The notes under the pieces: generated by a model
The model's database searches: none
The model's input: only the letters and a program-made list of their open reading frames with translations
Told to the model about the DNA's origin: nothing
Program-made: the position numbers and the translations under genes
Assembly (NCBI RefSeq): GCF_014077095.1
Contig: NZ_JACGVG010000038.1
Coordinates: 1 to 64,000 of the forward strand
From: Colwellia sp. MB02u-6
Lineage (GTDB): Bacteria > Pseudomonadota > Gammaproteobacteria > Enterobacterales > Alteromonadaceae
DNA length: 64,000 nucleotides
Direction: 5' to 3'
Part shown: positions 49,682-59,403 of the stretch, one piece after another
How the letters are laid out: each line of letters opens with the position of its first letter
Numbering within the stretch: position 1 is the first letter of the stretch

Positions 49682-49833
49682 AGCTGTTCATGCTCGTTAA
49701 GTTCTCTATTCATTAGAACAATGGCTATTGTTGATGGTTTAACATATATATGACTAGCAATTAACCAATATTTTCTTGCATAATTAGCTATTCATGCTAT
49801 TTTCTTGCATAAATTTAATTAGGATGGTTTTTC

Positions 49834-50406
49834 ATGCCAAAAGCTAGTGATATAAAAAAGAATGCCGCGATAGAATATAACGGTAAAGTAATGATTGTAA
49901 GAGATATTGAACGTTCAGTACCTCAAGGCCGTGCCGGTGGTAGTTTATACAGAATGCGGATGTACGATGTGGTAACAGGCAGTAAAGTTGATGAAACCTT
50001 TAAAGCTGAAGACACACTTAACTTTGCTGATTTAACGCGTCGTCCAGCGATATTCTCTTATATCGATGGTGAAGAATATGTCTTTATGGATAACGAAGAC
50101 TACACCCCTTATAACTTAAGCAAAGCATCAATCGCAGATGAAGCTTTATTCATTAATGAAGATACGCAAGGTTTATTAGTGATTATTGTTGATGGTGTAC
50201 CTGTTGCTATTGATTTACCAGCAAGTGTTGAATTAGTGATTACAGAAACTGATCCGTCAATTAAAGGTGGTTCTGCCACGGCTCGTACTAAGCCGGCAAT
50301 TTTATCAACGGGCTTAACGGTGCAAGTGCCAGAGCATGTGTCAACGGGTGATAAAATTAAAATTAATACCGAAGATCGTAAGTTTATGGGCCGAGCTGAT
50401 AAATAA
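49834..50406 (+). CDS. efpL: EF-P-like protein EfpL (YeiP)
   Basis: A 190-residue, three-domain EF-P paralog. The domain I loop reads [18 protein letters not shown] with R33 at the tip, matching the arginine of EfpL rather than the modified lysine of EF-P. EfpL relieves ribosome stalling at polyproline and other motifs. The C-terminal domain ([23 protein letters not shown]) is complete. It is monocistronic with a strong terminator. Confidence 0.93.
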   Translation: MPKASDIKKNAAIEYNGKVMIVRDIERSVPQGRAGGSLYRMRMYDVVTGSKVDETFKAEDTLNFADLTRRPAIFSYIDGEEYVFMDNEDYTPYNLSKASIADEALFINEDTQGLLVIIVDGVPVAIDLPASVELVITETDPSIKGGSATARTKPAILSTGLTVQVPEHVSTGDKIKINTEDRKFMGRADK

Positions 50407-50419
50407 TACCTTCACATTT

Positions 50420-50449
50420 AAGCCAACGATTAAGTTCGTTGGCTTTTTA
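50420..50449 (+). terminator. Rho-independent terminator after efpL
   Basis: AAGCCAACGA and TCGTTGGCTT, perfect 10-bp arms with a 6-nt loop, followed by a T-run, 14 bp past the stop. Confidence 0.9.
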
Positions 50450-50511
50450 TTTTCTAGTATTTATTGATAGCTTTTATTTATGATTTTTACTTATGATAAT
50501 GAAACCATTTT

Positions 50512-51220
50512 TTAAATAAAAAAATCTTGTACGTAATCAGCATTTGTTTTTCGCGCAAAAATGATATCACTTCCAGTTTCTATTCCTTCAAGTATGATTC
50601 CCCCCCCCCCGCACTATGGGCATAGCTAATTAGCGCTTTAACTAACAACAGAAAGTGCTTATTGTGCTTTCTGCGACCACATGTTTATCAAGCTTAATAT
50701 AGTCGACCATTTGAATTACAGATGTTGATACCATAGAAAGTGGGTTACAAACATCGTTAATCGCCGTATTTATACTGTTATTTGTTAAGATATCTATCAT
50801 GGATAAACGTTTAATGCTGTCGTTAACTTCTGAACTCTCTATTAATTCAACCAGGATATTAGCATGATTAAAGCTTTTAAATAATTTCAAAAAAAGGTTG
50901 TTTTCGTTACCTTCACCAATAGAAAAATAAGAGTCTTGATCTAAATTAACAAATATATCGCTGTTCATTGGAGCGCGGTTTAATTGCAGAAGTTTTTGTT
51001 GGTACTCCACTTGGAAGAGAGATAATGAACTGTCATGTAATGCCGCATAAATAATGTCTGGTGGGATATTATTATTGTCTATATCGGTAAACCTAGCTAA
51101 ACACTCATAGGCCATAATTTCTTTAGATTTTAAATCAACAATAGGTTGATATTCTGCGCTGTAGCCCTAGGATTCAATTAGTTCTATTAAACTCAGAGGA
51201 GATATTCGTCCATTATTCAT
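50512..51220 (-). pseudogene. Decayed EAL-domain gene (c-di-GMP phosphodiesterase-like)
   Basis: Read across breaks, the minus strand gives one EAL-type domain of about 235 residues: EYQPIVDLKSKEIMAYECLAR, FVNLDQDS, VDYIKLDKHVV, LVKALISYAHSAG, then ILEGIETGSD and ADYVQDFF. There are three lesions. Codon 18 after the ATG at 51220 is TAG. The frame shifts near 50645. The G-run on the coding strand (11 G, 50600-50610) leaves the C-terminus out of frame; 9 or 12 G would restore it. The family glutamate of EAL is read as YECLAR (ECL). It is inactive as written. Confidence 0.8.
50600..50610. repeat. Poly-C tract of 11 (poly-G on the coding strand)
   Basis: A homopolymer inside the EAL pseudogene, in otherwise AT-rich sequence. 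Length changes would toggle the reading frame. Sequencing error in the run length is possible. Confidence 0.8.
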
Positions 51221-51636
51221 TCAGTATCTCAAACAAATTACTTACTTGCGTATACCCTAACTTGATACAGGCACTTATTTTAAATGAGAATTATTTACAT
51301 GTAAATGGTGATTGTTAAGGAGTGATTTATATTCAGTACTAATCTAGAACGAATATTGGTTGCCATGTAAAGTATGTTAAAAAGCTTAAAGCTGTTGTTG
51401 GTTTTACTTATGGTGAAATGCTAAGCCATTAGTACCTTGCTATCTCAATCAAGTTGACTTAATGAGACACAAATTTTTAGTCAGTGCTTATTGATAGTGT
51501 TGTAATCAGTCATCACGCGACTTTGCATTAATACCCAGTCATAAAAATACTGACATAACAGGGTATTAATATAACACTAAGCGGTTATATTTTTGAGCCG
51601 CGAAGCGCTTACCTTTATATTTTTTAAATTTTGCTG
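51221..51636. other. Intergenic region, nothing firm
   Basis: About 415 bp between the EAL pseudogene and the end of the gamma-glutamyltransferase gene. Only short inverted segments near 51577-51612 (AGCGG/CCGCG) were seen. Confidence 0.4.
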
Positions 51637-53304
51637 TTATTGCTCGATAACAATTGATTTACCTCGACCACCAGACTCTGCTGTCGCATCTAATTGTTGC
51701 TCGCTGGCAATGATCAGCTGTACCGCACCAAATCGACGTTCGTTCAGGGTATAGCCCATCTTTTTTAGTGCTGATTTTTCTTGTTCAGCAATACCAGGGT
51801 AATGTTGAATAACATCTTTTGGTAATAATTGATGGTGGAATCTTGGGGCATTTGCCGCTTGTTCAGCGTTCATGCCAAATTCAACCACATTAAGAATAGA
51901 CTGATAAACCGAACTAATGATGGTGGTACCGCCGGGAGAGCCTGTCACTAATTTAACTTTACTGTCTTTTAACAAGATAGTGGGGGTCATAGAGGACAGC
52001 ATACGCTTATTAGCTTGAATTTCATTTGCTTCACCTCCGACTGCGCCATAAATATTTGCCACACCGGCTTTAACGCTAAAGTCATCCATTTCATCATTTA
52101 AAATAAAACCAGCGCCTTCAACAATAACACCACTACCAAAGGTATAATTAATGGTTGTTGTATTTGATACGGCATTACCCCATTTATCGATAATGGAAAA
52201 ATGTGTGGTGTCTGGGCTCTCTTTTAAGCCAGGTTTAATCGTGTTAGTAACAGAAATAGTATCAGCTGAAATACCCGCAATACGTGTTTTTAAGTAACTA
52301 TCAGCCAGTAACTTCTCTTGAGGGACATCAAAAAAATCAGGATCGCCTAAGTATTCTGCACGGTCAGCAAAAACACGCTTACCGATTTCTGCTAAGCGAT
52401 GCATATAAGGTGCTGAATTATGTGCTAATGGCGCTTTATTATCTGATAGTAAATCATACATATTTAGCCACTGTAAAATAGCTATACCGCCAGAACTTGG
52501 TGGTGGTGCCGTTAGCACTTGGTGACCACGCCAAGTTTTTTCTAGTGGTTTACGCCATGTCGCACGATAATTATCTAAATCGTCATAACCAATGATGCCA
52601 CCGTTTTTTGTCATAAAATCAGTAATTATTTTTGCGGTTTCACCTTGATAAAAACCATTGCGGCCATCATCTGCAATGCGCTCTAGTGTTTTTGCTAAAT
52701 TAGCTTGTTTAAACAAAGTACCGGTTTTAGCACTGGCAAAGTGTCCAGCGAAATTAACCTTTATACCTTCTTGTTTGAAGCTATCAATGCGCCATGCAAT
52801 GTTTTCTGCCAGGTTTTCATGAACAATAAAACCTTGTTCAGCTAAAGCTACCGCGGGCATGACTAATGACTTCCAAGGGAGTGAGCCATGTTTTTTATGG
52901 GCTTGCCACATACCATCTACCGTGCCAGGTACACCAGAAGATAAAACACCGTATAAAGACTGATAAGGAATAACATCGCCATGCTCATCTAAATACATAT
53001 CACGATGGGCTTTTAATGGTGCAACTTCACGATAATCTAAAAATTCTGCTTTATTGTCCTTATAAATCACCATAAAACCACCACCACCGACATTACCGGC
53101 TTCGGGCAGGGTTACCGCCAAAACAAATTGTGCAGCAATAGCCGCGTCAATGGCATTACCTCCTTGTGAAAGTATTTTTGCTGAAACCTCGGCACTAAAA
53201 CTATCAGGCATTGCCACTGCAGCTTGTGATGTTGTTTGGAGCTCAAAGGCTGAGGAAGGTAATGAATAAATTAATAAGGCTATTGAGAGAGTTAATGGTT
53301 TAAT
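51637..53304 (-). CDS. ggt: Gamma-glutamyltransferase
   Basis: A periplasmic, self-cleaving N-terminal nucleophile hydrolase that transfers or hydrolyses gamma-glutamyl groups of glutathione. The ATG at 53304 starts a signal peptide (LTLSIALLIYSLPSSA); a GTG at 53319 is an alternative. The conserved GGNAIDAAIAAQ and NVGGGGFMVIY mark the large subunit. The autocatalytic threonine is T366 in SPDTTHFS. The small subunit has PGGTTIISSV and ends GKSIVIEQ. No ribosome site is obvious. It stands alone. Confidence 0.93.
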   Translation of the reverse strand: MKPLTLSIALLIYSLPSSAFELQTTSQAAVAMPDSFSAEVSAKILSQGGNAIDAAIAAQFVLAVTLPEAGNVGGGGFMVIYKDNKAEFLDYREVAPLKAHRDMYLDEHGDVIPYQSLYGVLSSGVPGTVDGMWQAHKKHGSLPWKSLVMPAVALAEQGFIVHENLAENIAWRIDSFKQEGIKVNFAGHFASAKTGTLFKQANLAKTLERIADDGRNGFYQGETAKIITDFMTKNGGIIGYDDLDNYRATWRKPLEKTWRGHQVLTAPPPSSGGIAILQWLNMYDLLSDNKAPLAHNSAPYMHRLAEIGKRVFADRAEYLGDPDFFDVPQEKLLADSYLKTRIAGISADTISVTNTIKPGLKESPDTTHFSIIDKWGNAVSNTTTINYTFGSGVIVEGAGFILNDEMDDFSVKAGVANIYGAVGGEANEIQANKRMLSSMTPTILLKDSKVKLVTGSPGGTTIISSVYQSILNVVEFGMNAEQAANAPRFHHQLLPKDVIQHYPGIAEQEKSALKKMGYTLNERRFGAVQLIIASEQQLDATAESGGRGKSIVIEQ

Positions 53305-53714
53305 CATGTAAATTAGCACTGTTGCATTTATATTTGCTGATAGATTAACGCGTTAACAAAAAATGTACAGTGGCAAGTATCACTTAATCGATTATCAGCT
53401 AAAATTTCATTTTTATCTAAGGCTAAGTTAAGGGAGAATAACAACTACTTTTGTTATTATTAAAAAACCAAGATGTTGTTAATAAAGGAGTATTTTAGTA
53501 TTAATTATCTGCTATTCCTAAGCAGATACTGAGTTCAACTTTGCAACATAAGCCAAGCAACGAAAACTAAGAAAAAGTCTTAGTTTTAGGTAAATAGTAG
53601 TTAAAGTTTAATTATGTCGCTTGAAAAAACAGCAAGCAATAAACCGTATGGTCACCGCAGCGCTCAAAAAATATCAGCCTTACTATGGCTAAGTAAAATA
53701 GCCCCCCTAAGGTG
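53305..53714. other. Intergenic region, nothing recognised
   Basis: About 410 bp without a supported gene, upstream of ggt and downstream of the Nudix gene. Confidence 0.45.
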
Positions 53715-54230
53715 CTAAAGTAACTCAGCAACAATACGTTTTAATAAAAAGGTTTCTCGTTCGATGGATAAGCCTTTTTTTTCACTATTTTTTATCACCA
53801 TTTCATTGTGTATAATAGCGGCGTGGATGTTCATCCAAAGGGGCTGCATACCATTTTGCAATTCATGGGGCTCAAATTCTGGCGCTAGTAGCTCTTGATC
53901 TATTTCGCAGCTATAGCAATAAGACAGCATATGAATCACATCATAATCATTTTTATGCCAATTACGATACTCTTCATAATACCCAAATTCTTGAATGTTA
54001 TTGACATTTTGTGCCCCTGTTTCTTCACGTAATTCACGAATAAGGCCAGAAATATTATCTTCCCCTTCATCAATTCCGCCTCCGGGTAAGGTGTAATCGT
54101 GATAACGCTTGGTATATAGCAGTAAAATATTCTCACCGTTCAAGACAATGGCACGAGTCGCTTTACGGGTAAAACGATGTGAAATATTTGAATGTAAATC
54201 TGATACTTGAGTGGATTTTAATAAGCGCAT
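53715..54230 (-). CDS. Nudix hydrolase
   Basis: A 171-residue protein with the Nudix box GGGIDEGEDNISGLIRELREETG (GX5EX7REUXEEXGU) at about residues 50-72, preceded by a beta-rich start (RAIVLNGENILLLYTKRYHDYTLPGGG). It hydrolyses a nucleoside diphosphate linked to an unknown moiety. No ribosome site is evident. It is monocistronic. Confidence 0.9.
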   Translation of the reverse strand: MRLLKSTQVSDLHSNISHRFTRKATRAIVLNGENILLLYTKRYHDYTLPGGGIDEGEDNISGLIRELREETGAQNVNNIQEFGYYEEYRNWHKNDYDVIHMLSYCYSCEIDQELLAPEFEPHELQNGMQPLWMNIHAAIIHNEMVIKNSEKKGLSIERETFLLKRIVAELL

Positions 54231-54565
54231 GATAAATATTTTTGTTAAATGTTTATCATTTATGGGGATAGATAGCGTTTAAATCAATAGTGAGTTGTAT
54301 ACAGCTTACAGAATCTTTATGTAAGCTTGAGTGAAAGGTTAGATAAAAGCTTTCTAAATGAGGTTATTTAACACTTCAGGAGGTTTTTATATTTACTCAG
54401 GCTTTTTTATGCTTAATTAGGTTTCGTTTTTATATTTTTTGTTTCGTTTTGATTGATAGAATCATAATTAACTTTCGGTTTGAAATTTAATTTACGTTTA
54501 ATACGGGAAAAGTGAAACTTGTTGTGTAATAATACAATCGTGGTAACGTTAATTAGGAGAGCCTC
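54231..54565. other. Intergenic region, nothing recognised
   Basis: 335 bp of AT-rich sequence between divergent genes, with no repeats noted. Confidence 0.4.
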
Positions 54566-54715
54566 ATGGTTCATGAAGAAGCAGTCAATGTAATAGAGCT
54601 TAGCGTCAACGCTATGGTAATGCCAAAAACTATTGAGCAGCAGTTAACTGACGCCAATGATGAAATTGCAGATCTAAAAATGAAAATTGTTTGGTTAAAG
54701 CGCTCTTACGAATAA
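54566..54715 (+). CDS. Small coiled-coil protein, 49 residues, unknown
   Basis: An ATG preceded by TTAGGAGAGCCTC opens a 49-residue protein (MVHEEAVNVIELSVNAMVMP...) whose second half, EQQLTDANDEIADLKMKIVW, has a heptad pattern. A strong terminator follows 19 bp after the stop. A good ribosome site and terminator support a real single-gene transcript. The family is unknown. Confidence 0.72.
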   Translation: MVHEEAVNVIELSVNAMVMPKTIEQQLTDANDEIADLKMKIVWLKRSYE

Positions 54716-54733
54716 AACAGTCATTATTTTATC

Positions 54734-54767
54734 AAGGCCAGTGTGATATTTCACACTGGCCTTTTTT
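54734..54767 (+). terminator. Strong Rho-independent terminator
   Basis: Perfect 13-bp arms AAGGCCAGTGTGA and TCACACTGGCCTT with a 4-nt loop, followed by TTTT. Confidence 0.93.
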
Positions 54768-55074
54768 ATATGCTAGCGTAATGCTCAAATATGCTGTTTG
54801 AACGGTATTAAGCTGTTTTTGGACGTTCAGTTATAAGAAAAACTATGGGTTAAAGTTGAAAAAAAACGCTCAGTGACTTATTGGCAATTGAGCTATCGCT
54901 GGCCATATAAATGCTGTAAATGCCGCTTTACTGATAATATAACTGATCCAAATACATAGTGACGAAAGTATAATAACTAATCGCCTCTATTCCGTGTTTT
55001 ATAGCAAGTAATAGTGGGGAAATCCTGACAAATGGCTTAGCATTTATTTGTTACAAGCAACGGCGTTAAAAGGA
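54768..55074. other. Promoter region of the AttEFGH-like operon
   Basis: About 300 bp upstream of the ABC exporter genes with no supported ORF or repeat. Confidence 0.4.
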
Positions 55075-55749
55075 ATGAGTTTGTCTTTAAAAATAACAGC
55101 ACTAAGTCATGAAGTTACCGATGGTGATAATCATCGTTATTTGTTTACTGATTTATCATTATCTGTTGCTCCCGGTGAATGTGTAGCATTAATGGGTGAG
55201 AGTGGCAGTGGTAAAACCACTTTACTAAATTTAATTGCAGGATTAGAGCCTATTCAGCAAGGGAAAATTGCGATTGCCAATTTATCCTTATCTAACGCCT
55301 CAGATAAACAGTTAAGTCGCTTAAGAAAACAGTACATAGGTATTATTTTTCAGCAGTTTAATTTATTAAGCAGTTTGTCAGTACAAGACAATATTGAATT
55401 TAGCGCCAAGTTATCAGGTCGTTTTGATGAAAATCATGGCTTAACTTTGGCTAAAGAACTCGGCATATCGTCACTTCTTACTAAATTTCCTGCGACACTT
55501 TCCGGTGGCGAAATGCAACGCGTTGCGATTGCGCGGGCATTAAATGCAAAGCCTCAGCTGTTATTAGCAGATGAGCCAACAGGTAATCTTGACAAAACCA
55601 ACAGTGAACATGTCGTTGAGCAATTAGTTAATTTAGCGAAATCTAAAAATACAGCCTTACTGATGGTAACCCATAGCCTTGATGTAGCCCGCAGTATGGA
55701 TAAAATTTATCGTCTTGTTGACGGCACCTTAACCTTGTTTGAAGGCTAA
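55075..55749 (+). CDS. ABC transporter ATPase, LolD/MacB-like (AttE-like)
   Basis: An ATPase of about 224 residues from the ATG at 55075 (MSLSLKITALSHEV); a TTG at 55048 is an alternative. It has Walker A GESGSGKTT, signature LSGGEMQRVAIARAL and Walker B LLLADEPTGNLD. The LolD/MacB/FtsE group works with FtsX-type permeases as mechanotransmitting exporters. The permease gene starts 4 bp after its stop. The ribosome site AAAAGGA is very close to the 55075 ATG, so the start is uncertain. Confidence 0.82.
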   Translation: MSLSLKITALSHEVTDGDNHRYLFTDLSLSVAPGECVALMGESGSGKTTLLNLIAGLEPIQQGKIAIANLSLSNASDKQLSRLRKQYIGIIFQQFNLLSSLSVQDNIEFSAKLSGRFDENHGLTLAKELGISSLLTKFPATLSGGEMQRVAIARALNAKPQLLLADEPTGNLDKTNSEHVVEQLVNLAKSKNTALLMVTHSLDVARSMDKIYRLVDGTLTLFEG

Positions 55750-55753
55750 GGTG

Positions 55754-58168
55754 ATGGTTAGTTTTAACGTAAAAAAAGTACACTCTGAATTTTTCTTAGT
55801 GCTAAAAGCCCACATGGGCGAATACATTAATAAGCCTTTACTCAACCTTGGCTTTATTTTTAGTTTAGCAATAGCAACCAGCACCTTATTGAGTATTTTG
55901 GTGCTAAATGATGCAAGTGAGCAGCAGTATCAATCTGCCAATAGTCGTTTAGAGTCGCCTGTTGCTTTTCATATTGTCCCGGCGTCGGGGGAAACTATTT
56001 CAATAAGTGATTATGCTCAGTTAAGATCACAAGGCTTTTATCAACTCAATCCAACACATGTTTTCAATAAAATTTTAGCTAATGGCGAGAAAGTAGCTTT
56101 TCGAGCGATAGATATTTTGCCGTTAGTGCTTACCATGCCAGCAAGCTACACCAGTAAAGCTGTTAATATTAAAAAAGGCTATGCAGATTCGCTCGGTTTG
56201 ACTATTAAAAATAGTGTGCCAGTGTCGTTAACGGTCAGCAACCATGACGCGATAGCAGTAAATATTAATAATGTTGCCGATTGGGGCAATGTTGCTTTGC
56301 TTGATATTGCACTGGCGTGGCAGCTATTCCCAGACATTAAAGGCTTTAGCCATTTGATGGTCAGCGAGATGTCAGTCAGCGAAATCTCACGACTTAAAGC
56401 GGCGTTACCTCCTTACCTGTCTATTCAAGAAACCTGGTCCATTACAGAACGTGAAGGTTTTGCTGACGCCTTACATCTTAATTTATCGGCATTAGCCATT
56501 TTGGGCTTTATTGTTAGCCTTTTTATTGCTTTTCAGGCAGCGAATCAAGCTTGGACTAAAAGGCGTGAGCTTGCCACACAATTGCGTTTGCTTGGTATTG
56601 AATTAAACACCATTATGAAAGTTATGCTGTGTGAGGCCTTATCGTTAACATTATTGGCGAGTGTGCTCGGTATGGCTATTGCTTTTGTTTTAGTGTCTTT
56701 TATATTGCCATTATTGGGTTTGACGCTAGAGCAACTTTATCAATTACAAGTCAGTGGGCAATTTCAATGGCAGTGGCAATATAGTTTATGGGCCTTTGCG
56801 ATATCGTCAATTGCTGTTATGGCGGCGTTACTGAAACAATTTAGACTTATTGGCTCAGCAAAAATTGCCTTCTCTGCACGGCTATCCCAACAATATTTTA
56901 GTTTTAAAACCACAGCCATCGTCGCTGCTATTTTCTTGGTTTTATTTGTTTTGTGGCCCGATAATAACTGGCATCATTTGATGTTTAAATACGGTTTGCT
57001 ATTACTCGCCAGTGTTGCAATATTGCCTAATTTATTGAGATTTTTTCTGCAAACATTAGCATTAATTAGCCGGCCTTTTCGCTTAAGGTTTATTTTTCAA
57101 GATGCCAGTCAGCAAGTGGGGAGACGTTATCTGCCCATTGCCGCTTTTTATTTAGCCTTAACCGCCAGTATTGCCGCCGCTTTAATGGTGAATAGTTTTC
57201 AAAGTGCCTTTGTGTCTTATTTAAATCAGTTACTTAATGCCGACTTGTTTGTGCGTTACAACGCAGAGCAAAAGCAGCCATTAAGCCAATGGTTGCAGCA
57301 ACAAAACGGTGTTGAAGAATATGTTTTATTTGCCAGTACGGTGGCAAAGTACCAAGAAGATACTGTTGAGGTCCATCGTCTGAGCTCGAAAAAGCAGCAA
57401 CAAAGCTTGTCACTGAAATTAGGTGGCCTGGTTGCCCTTAACAGTACAGAAAGAAGCTGTTATATCAATGAACAACTAGCCTACAAACGTTTGATTACAG
57501 TACAAGAGATCATTGAAATAAAACAAGGTCAACAAAGTCTATCTTGTCGTGTTCAAGCTATTTATTACGATTATGGCAATCAAGCTTTTGCCATTAAAAT
57601 ACCATCAAAACTCAACATTGATGAACTATCAGCGTGGCAAGAAACAGGCTTTGGACTGTTTTTAACCTTAGATGCCAATGTTATTAAACAAGCGCTTATT
57701 GATGATGTCGGCATAGACAGCAGCCAAATGTACCAACCTGAGCAAATCAAAAAACTGGCGTTAGCTGTATTTGAGCAAAGCTTTGCTTTAACACAAGCTA
57801 TTGCTTTTGTATTACTTTCTATTGCTTGTTTAGGTTTGTTTTTATCAGCGAATAGTCTGGAGTTAGCCCGCAAACCCGACTTACATATTTTAAGCAGTTT
57901 AGGTTACAGCCAGTTTGAGCTTTTTAGCCATATGCTATGGCAATGGTTGCTGTTAGCTTTTGGTGCTATTTTGTTAAGTTGGCCTGTTGCTAGCGCCTTG
58001 GCAAATGCGCTGGTGAGCTTGATTTTACCAGCCTCTTTTGGTTGGTCAATGCCCTTGGTTTTTGAAATAGGGCCATTTGTGGTTAGTAGTGTACTCGGTA
58101 TGTTGATGTTGATCCCCGCATTAGCCCTGCCATTATATAAACTTAACGTTAGAGCTAGTTTGTCATGA
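55754..58168 (+). CDS. FtsX-like ABC permease (AttF/AttG-like fusion)
   Basis: A protein of 804 residues with two FtsX modules. A first anchor (FIFSLAIATSTLLSILVL), a periplasmic domain, and three helices form each half; the helices ALAILGFIVSLFIAFQAANQAW and ending ALALPLYKLNVRASLS are clear. It is equivalent to a fusion of AttF and AttG or to YbbP. The ATG at 55754 follows AAGGCTAAGG; a TTG at 55739 overlaps the ATPase. Its stop overlaps the next gene by 4 bp. Confidence 0.85.
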   Translation: MVSFNVKKVHSEFFLVLKAHMGEYINKPLLNLGFIFSLAIATSTLLSILVLNDASEQQYQSANSRLESPVAFHIVPASGETISISDYAQLRSQGFYQLNPTHVFNKILANGEKVAFRAIDILPLVLTMPASYTSKAVNIKKGYADSLGLTIKNSVPVSLTVSNHDAIAVNINNVADWGNVALLDIALAWQLFPDIKGFSHLMVSEMSVSEISRLKAALPPYLSIQETWSITEREGFADALHLNLSALAILGFIVSLFIAFQAANQAWTKRRELATQLRLLGIELNTIMKVMLCEALSLTLLASVLGMAIAFVLVSFILPLLGLTLEQLYQLQVSGQFQWQWQYSLWAFAISSIAVMAALLKQFRLIGSAKIAFSARLSQQYFSFKTTAIVAAIFLVLFVLWPDNNWHHLMFKYGLLLLASVAILPNLLRFFLQTLALISRPFRLRFIFQDASQQVGRRYLPIAAFYLALTASIAAALMVNSFQSAFVSYLNQLLNADLFVRYNAEQKQPLSQWLQQQNGVEEYVLFASTVAKYQEDTVEVHRLSSKKQQQSLSLKLGGLVALNSTERSCYINEQLAYKRLITVQEIIEIKQGQQSLSCRVQAIYYDYGNQAFAIKIPSKLNIDELSAWQETGFGLFLTLDANVIKQALIDDVGIDSSQMYQPEQIKKLALAVFEQSFALTQAIAFVLLSIACLGLFLSANSLELARKPDLHILSSLGYSQFELFSHMLWQWLLLAFGAILLSWPVASALANALVSLILPASFGWSMPLVFEIGPFVVSSVLGMLMLIPALALPLYKLNVRASLS

Positions 58169-59403
58169 TAAACCATCCGGTATTGGGTAAGATTTTTCTG
58201 CTAACACTGCTTAGTTTTTTTCTACTTGCGGCCTGTAGTGATGAAAAGCCAGCAAAGCGCTCAGCTTTGAAAGGGCTTAGTGATACGCTTGGCGATTTTG
58301 AGCAACCGAGTAAAGACCATGTTATTACATTTGAGCAAGCACAAGCTCCACATAAAAAATTCCAACAAGAATGGTGGTATTTAACTGCTAATTTAACCAC
58401 AGAAAGTGGAGAGGAATTGGCCGCGCAGTGGACTTTATTTCGTCGAGGAGTAGAAGATAAACATTGGTACTTTGCTCATGCTGCATTAGCGGATGCAAAC
58501 CAGCATCAATCAGCTTTTCGCAGCGGGCGCGAAGAGTTAGGTAACGTGGAAATTACAACACAACCTTTTAAGGCGGTAATTGATAATTGGCAGTGGCAAT
58601 CAACGCAAGAGTTATTACCAGCTAAATTACGCTATGGTAATGTTATTATTGCTAATACTGAGCAACCGTTAGCGAGTTCATCAAAGCAACAGCCACTTGC
58701 GAATCAATTGACGGTTCAGCAGCCAATGAGTGATAAGGTAATTGTTGTAGAACCAACCGTTACAGGCTTAGCTGAGCAAACACAACGCTGGCAGGTAAAT
58801 TTGAATTTAAGCCTTGATGAAGCGCTGATAGGACAAACACCGTATTTTCTACAAGGCGAAAACGGCTTTAGCCAAAAACATCATAGCTTAGCGATCGCCA
58901 GTTATTATTATTCACAACCTTTTATTAACGTGATTGGCGAAGTGTTTTGGCAAAATAAATGGCAAAAAGTAACGGGTAATGCCTGGTTTGATCGTGAGTG
59001 GGGTTCACAAATGTTGGCAGAAGATCAACAAGGTTGGGACTGGTTTTCACTGCGCTTAAATGAAAATACGGCGCTAATGGTTTATCGAATTCGTTCAGAC
59101 ATTAAAGATTACCTTTATGGCAGTATTATGCGGCGCGATGGCACAATTAAAACATTATCATCAAGCGATATCAGCTTGACTAGGATCAAAGCGTATACCA
59201 AGTCGCAATCATCAAATGACAGTTCACGTTATCCAGAACAGTTTTCAATTGTCATTACCCAGGACGATATCGATATTGAGGTTAGCGTAATTAACAATAA
59301 GCAAATTATGCGCTTTGGTATTGAGTATTTTGAAGGTATGGTGAAATTTTCTGGCAGTCATCAAGGCAGTGGCTTTTTAGAAATGACCGGCTATGTGAAT
59401 TAA
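58165..59403 (+). CDS. Lipocalin-like lipoprotein (AttH / CrtC family)
   Basis: A 412-residue lipoprotein with lipobox LLAAC (C24). The mature chain shows the AttH/CrtC double-lipocalin pattern QEWWYLTANL, WTLFRRGVED, WFDREWGSQM and GWDWFSLRLNENTALMVYRIR. It overlaps the permease stop (ATGA) and so shares the exporter operon. In Agrobacterium, AttEFGH is the equivalent set. It could carry a hydrophobic ligand extracted by the transporter; this is inference. Confidence 0.85.
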   Translation: MINHPVLGKIFLLTLLSFFLLAACSDEKPAKRSALKGLSDTLGDFEQPSKDHVITFEQAQAPHKKFQQEWWYLTANLTTESGEELAAQWTLFRRGVEDKHWYFAHAALADANQHQSAFRSGREELGNVEITTQPFKAVIDNWQWQSTQELLPAKLRYGNVIIANTEQPLASSSKQQPLANQLTVQQPMSDKVIVVEPTVTGLAEQTQRWQVNLNLSLDEALIGQTPYFLQGENGFSQKHHSLAIASYYYSQPFINVIGEVFWQNKWQKVTGNAWFDREWGSQMLAEDQQGWDWFSLRLNENTALMVYRIRSDIKDYLYGSIMRRDGTIKTLSSSDISLTRIKAYTKSQSSNDSSRYPEQFSIVITQDDIDIEVSVINNKQIMRFGIEYFEGMVKFSGSHQGSGFLEMTGYVN

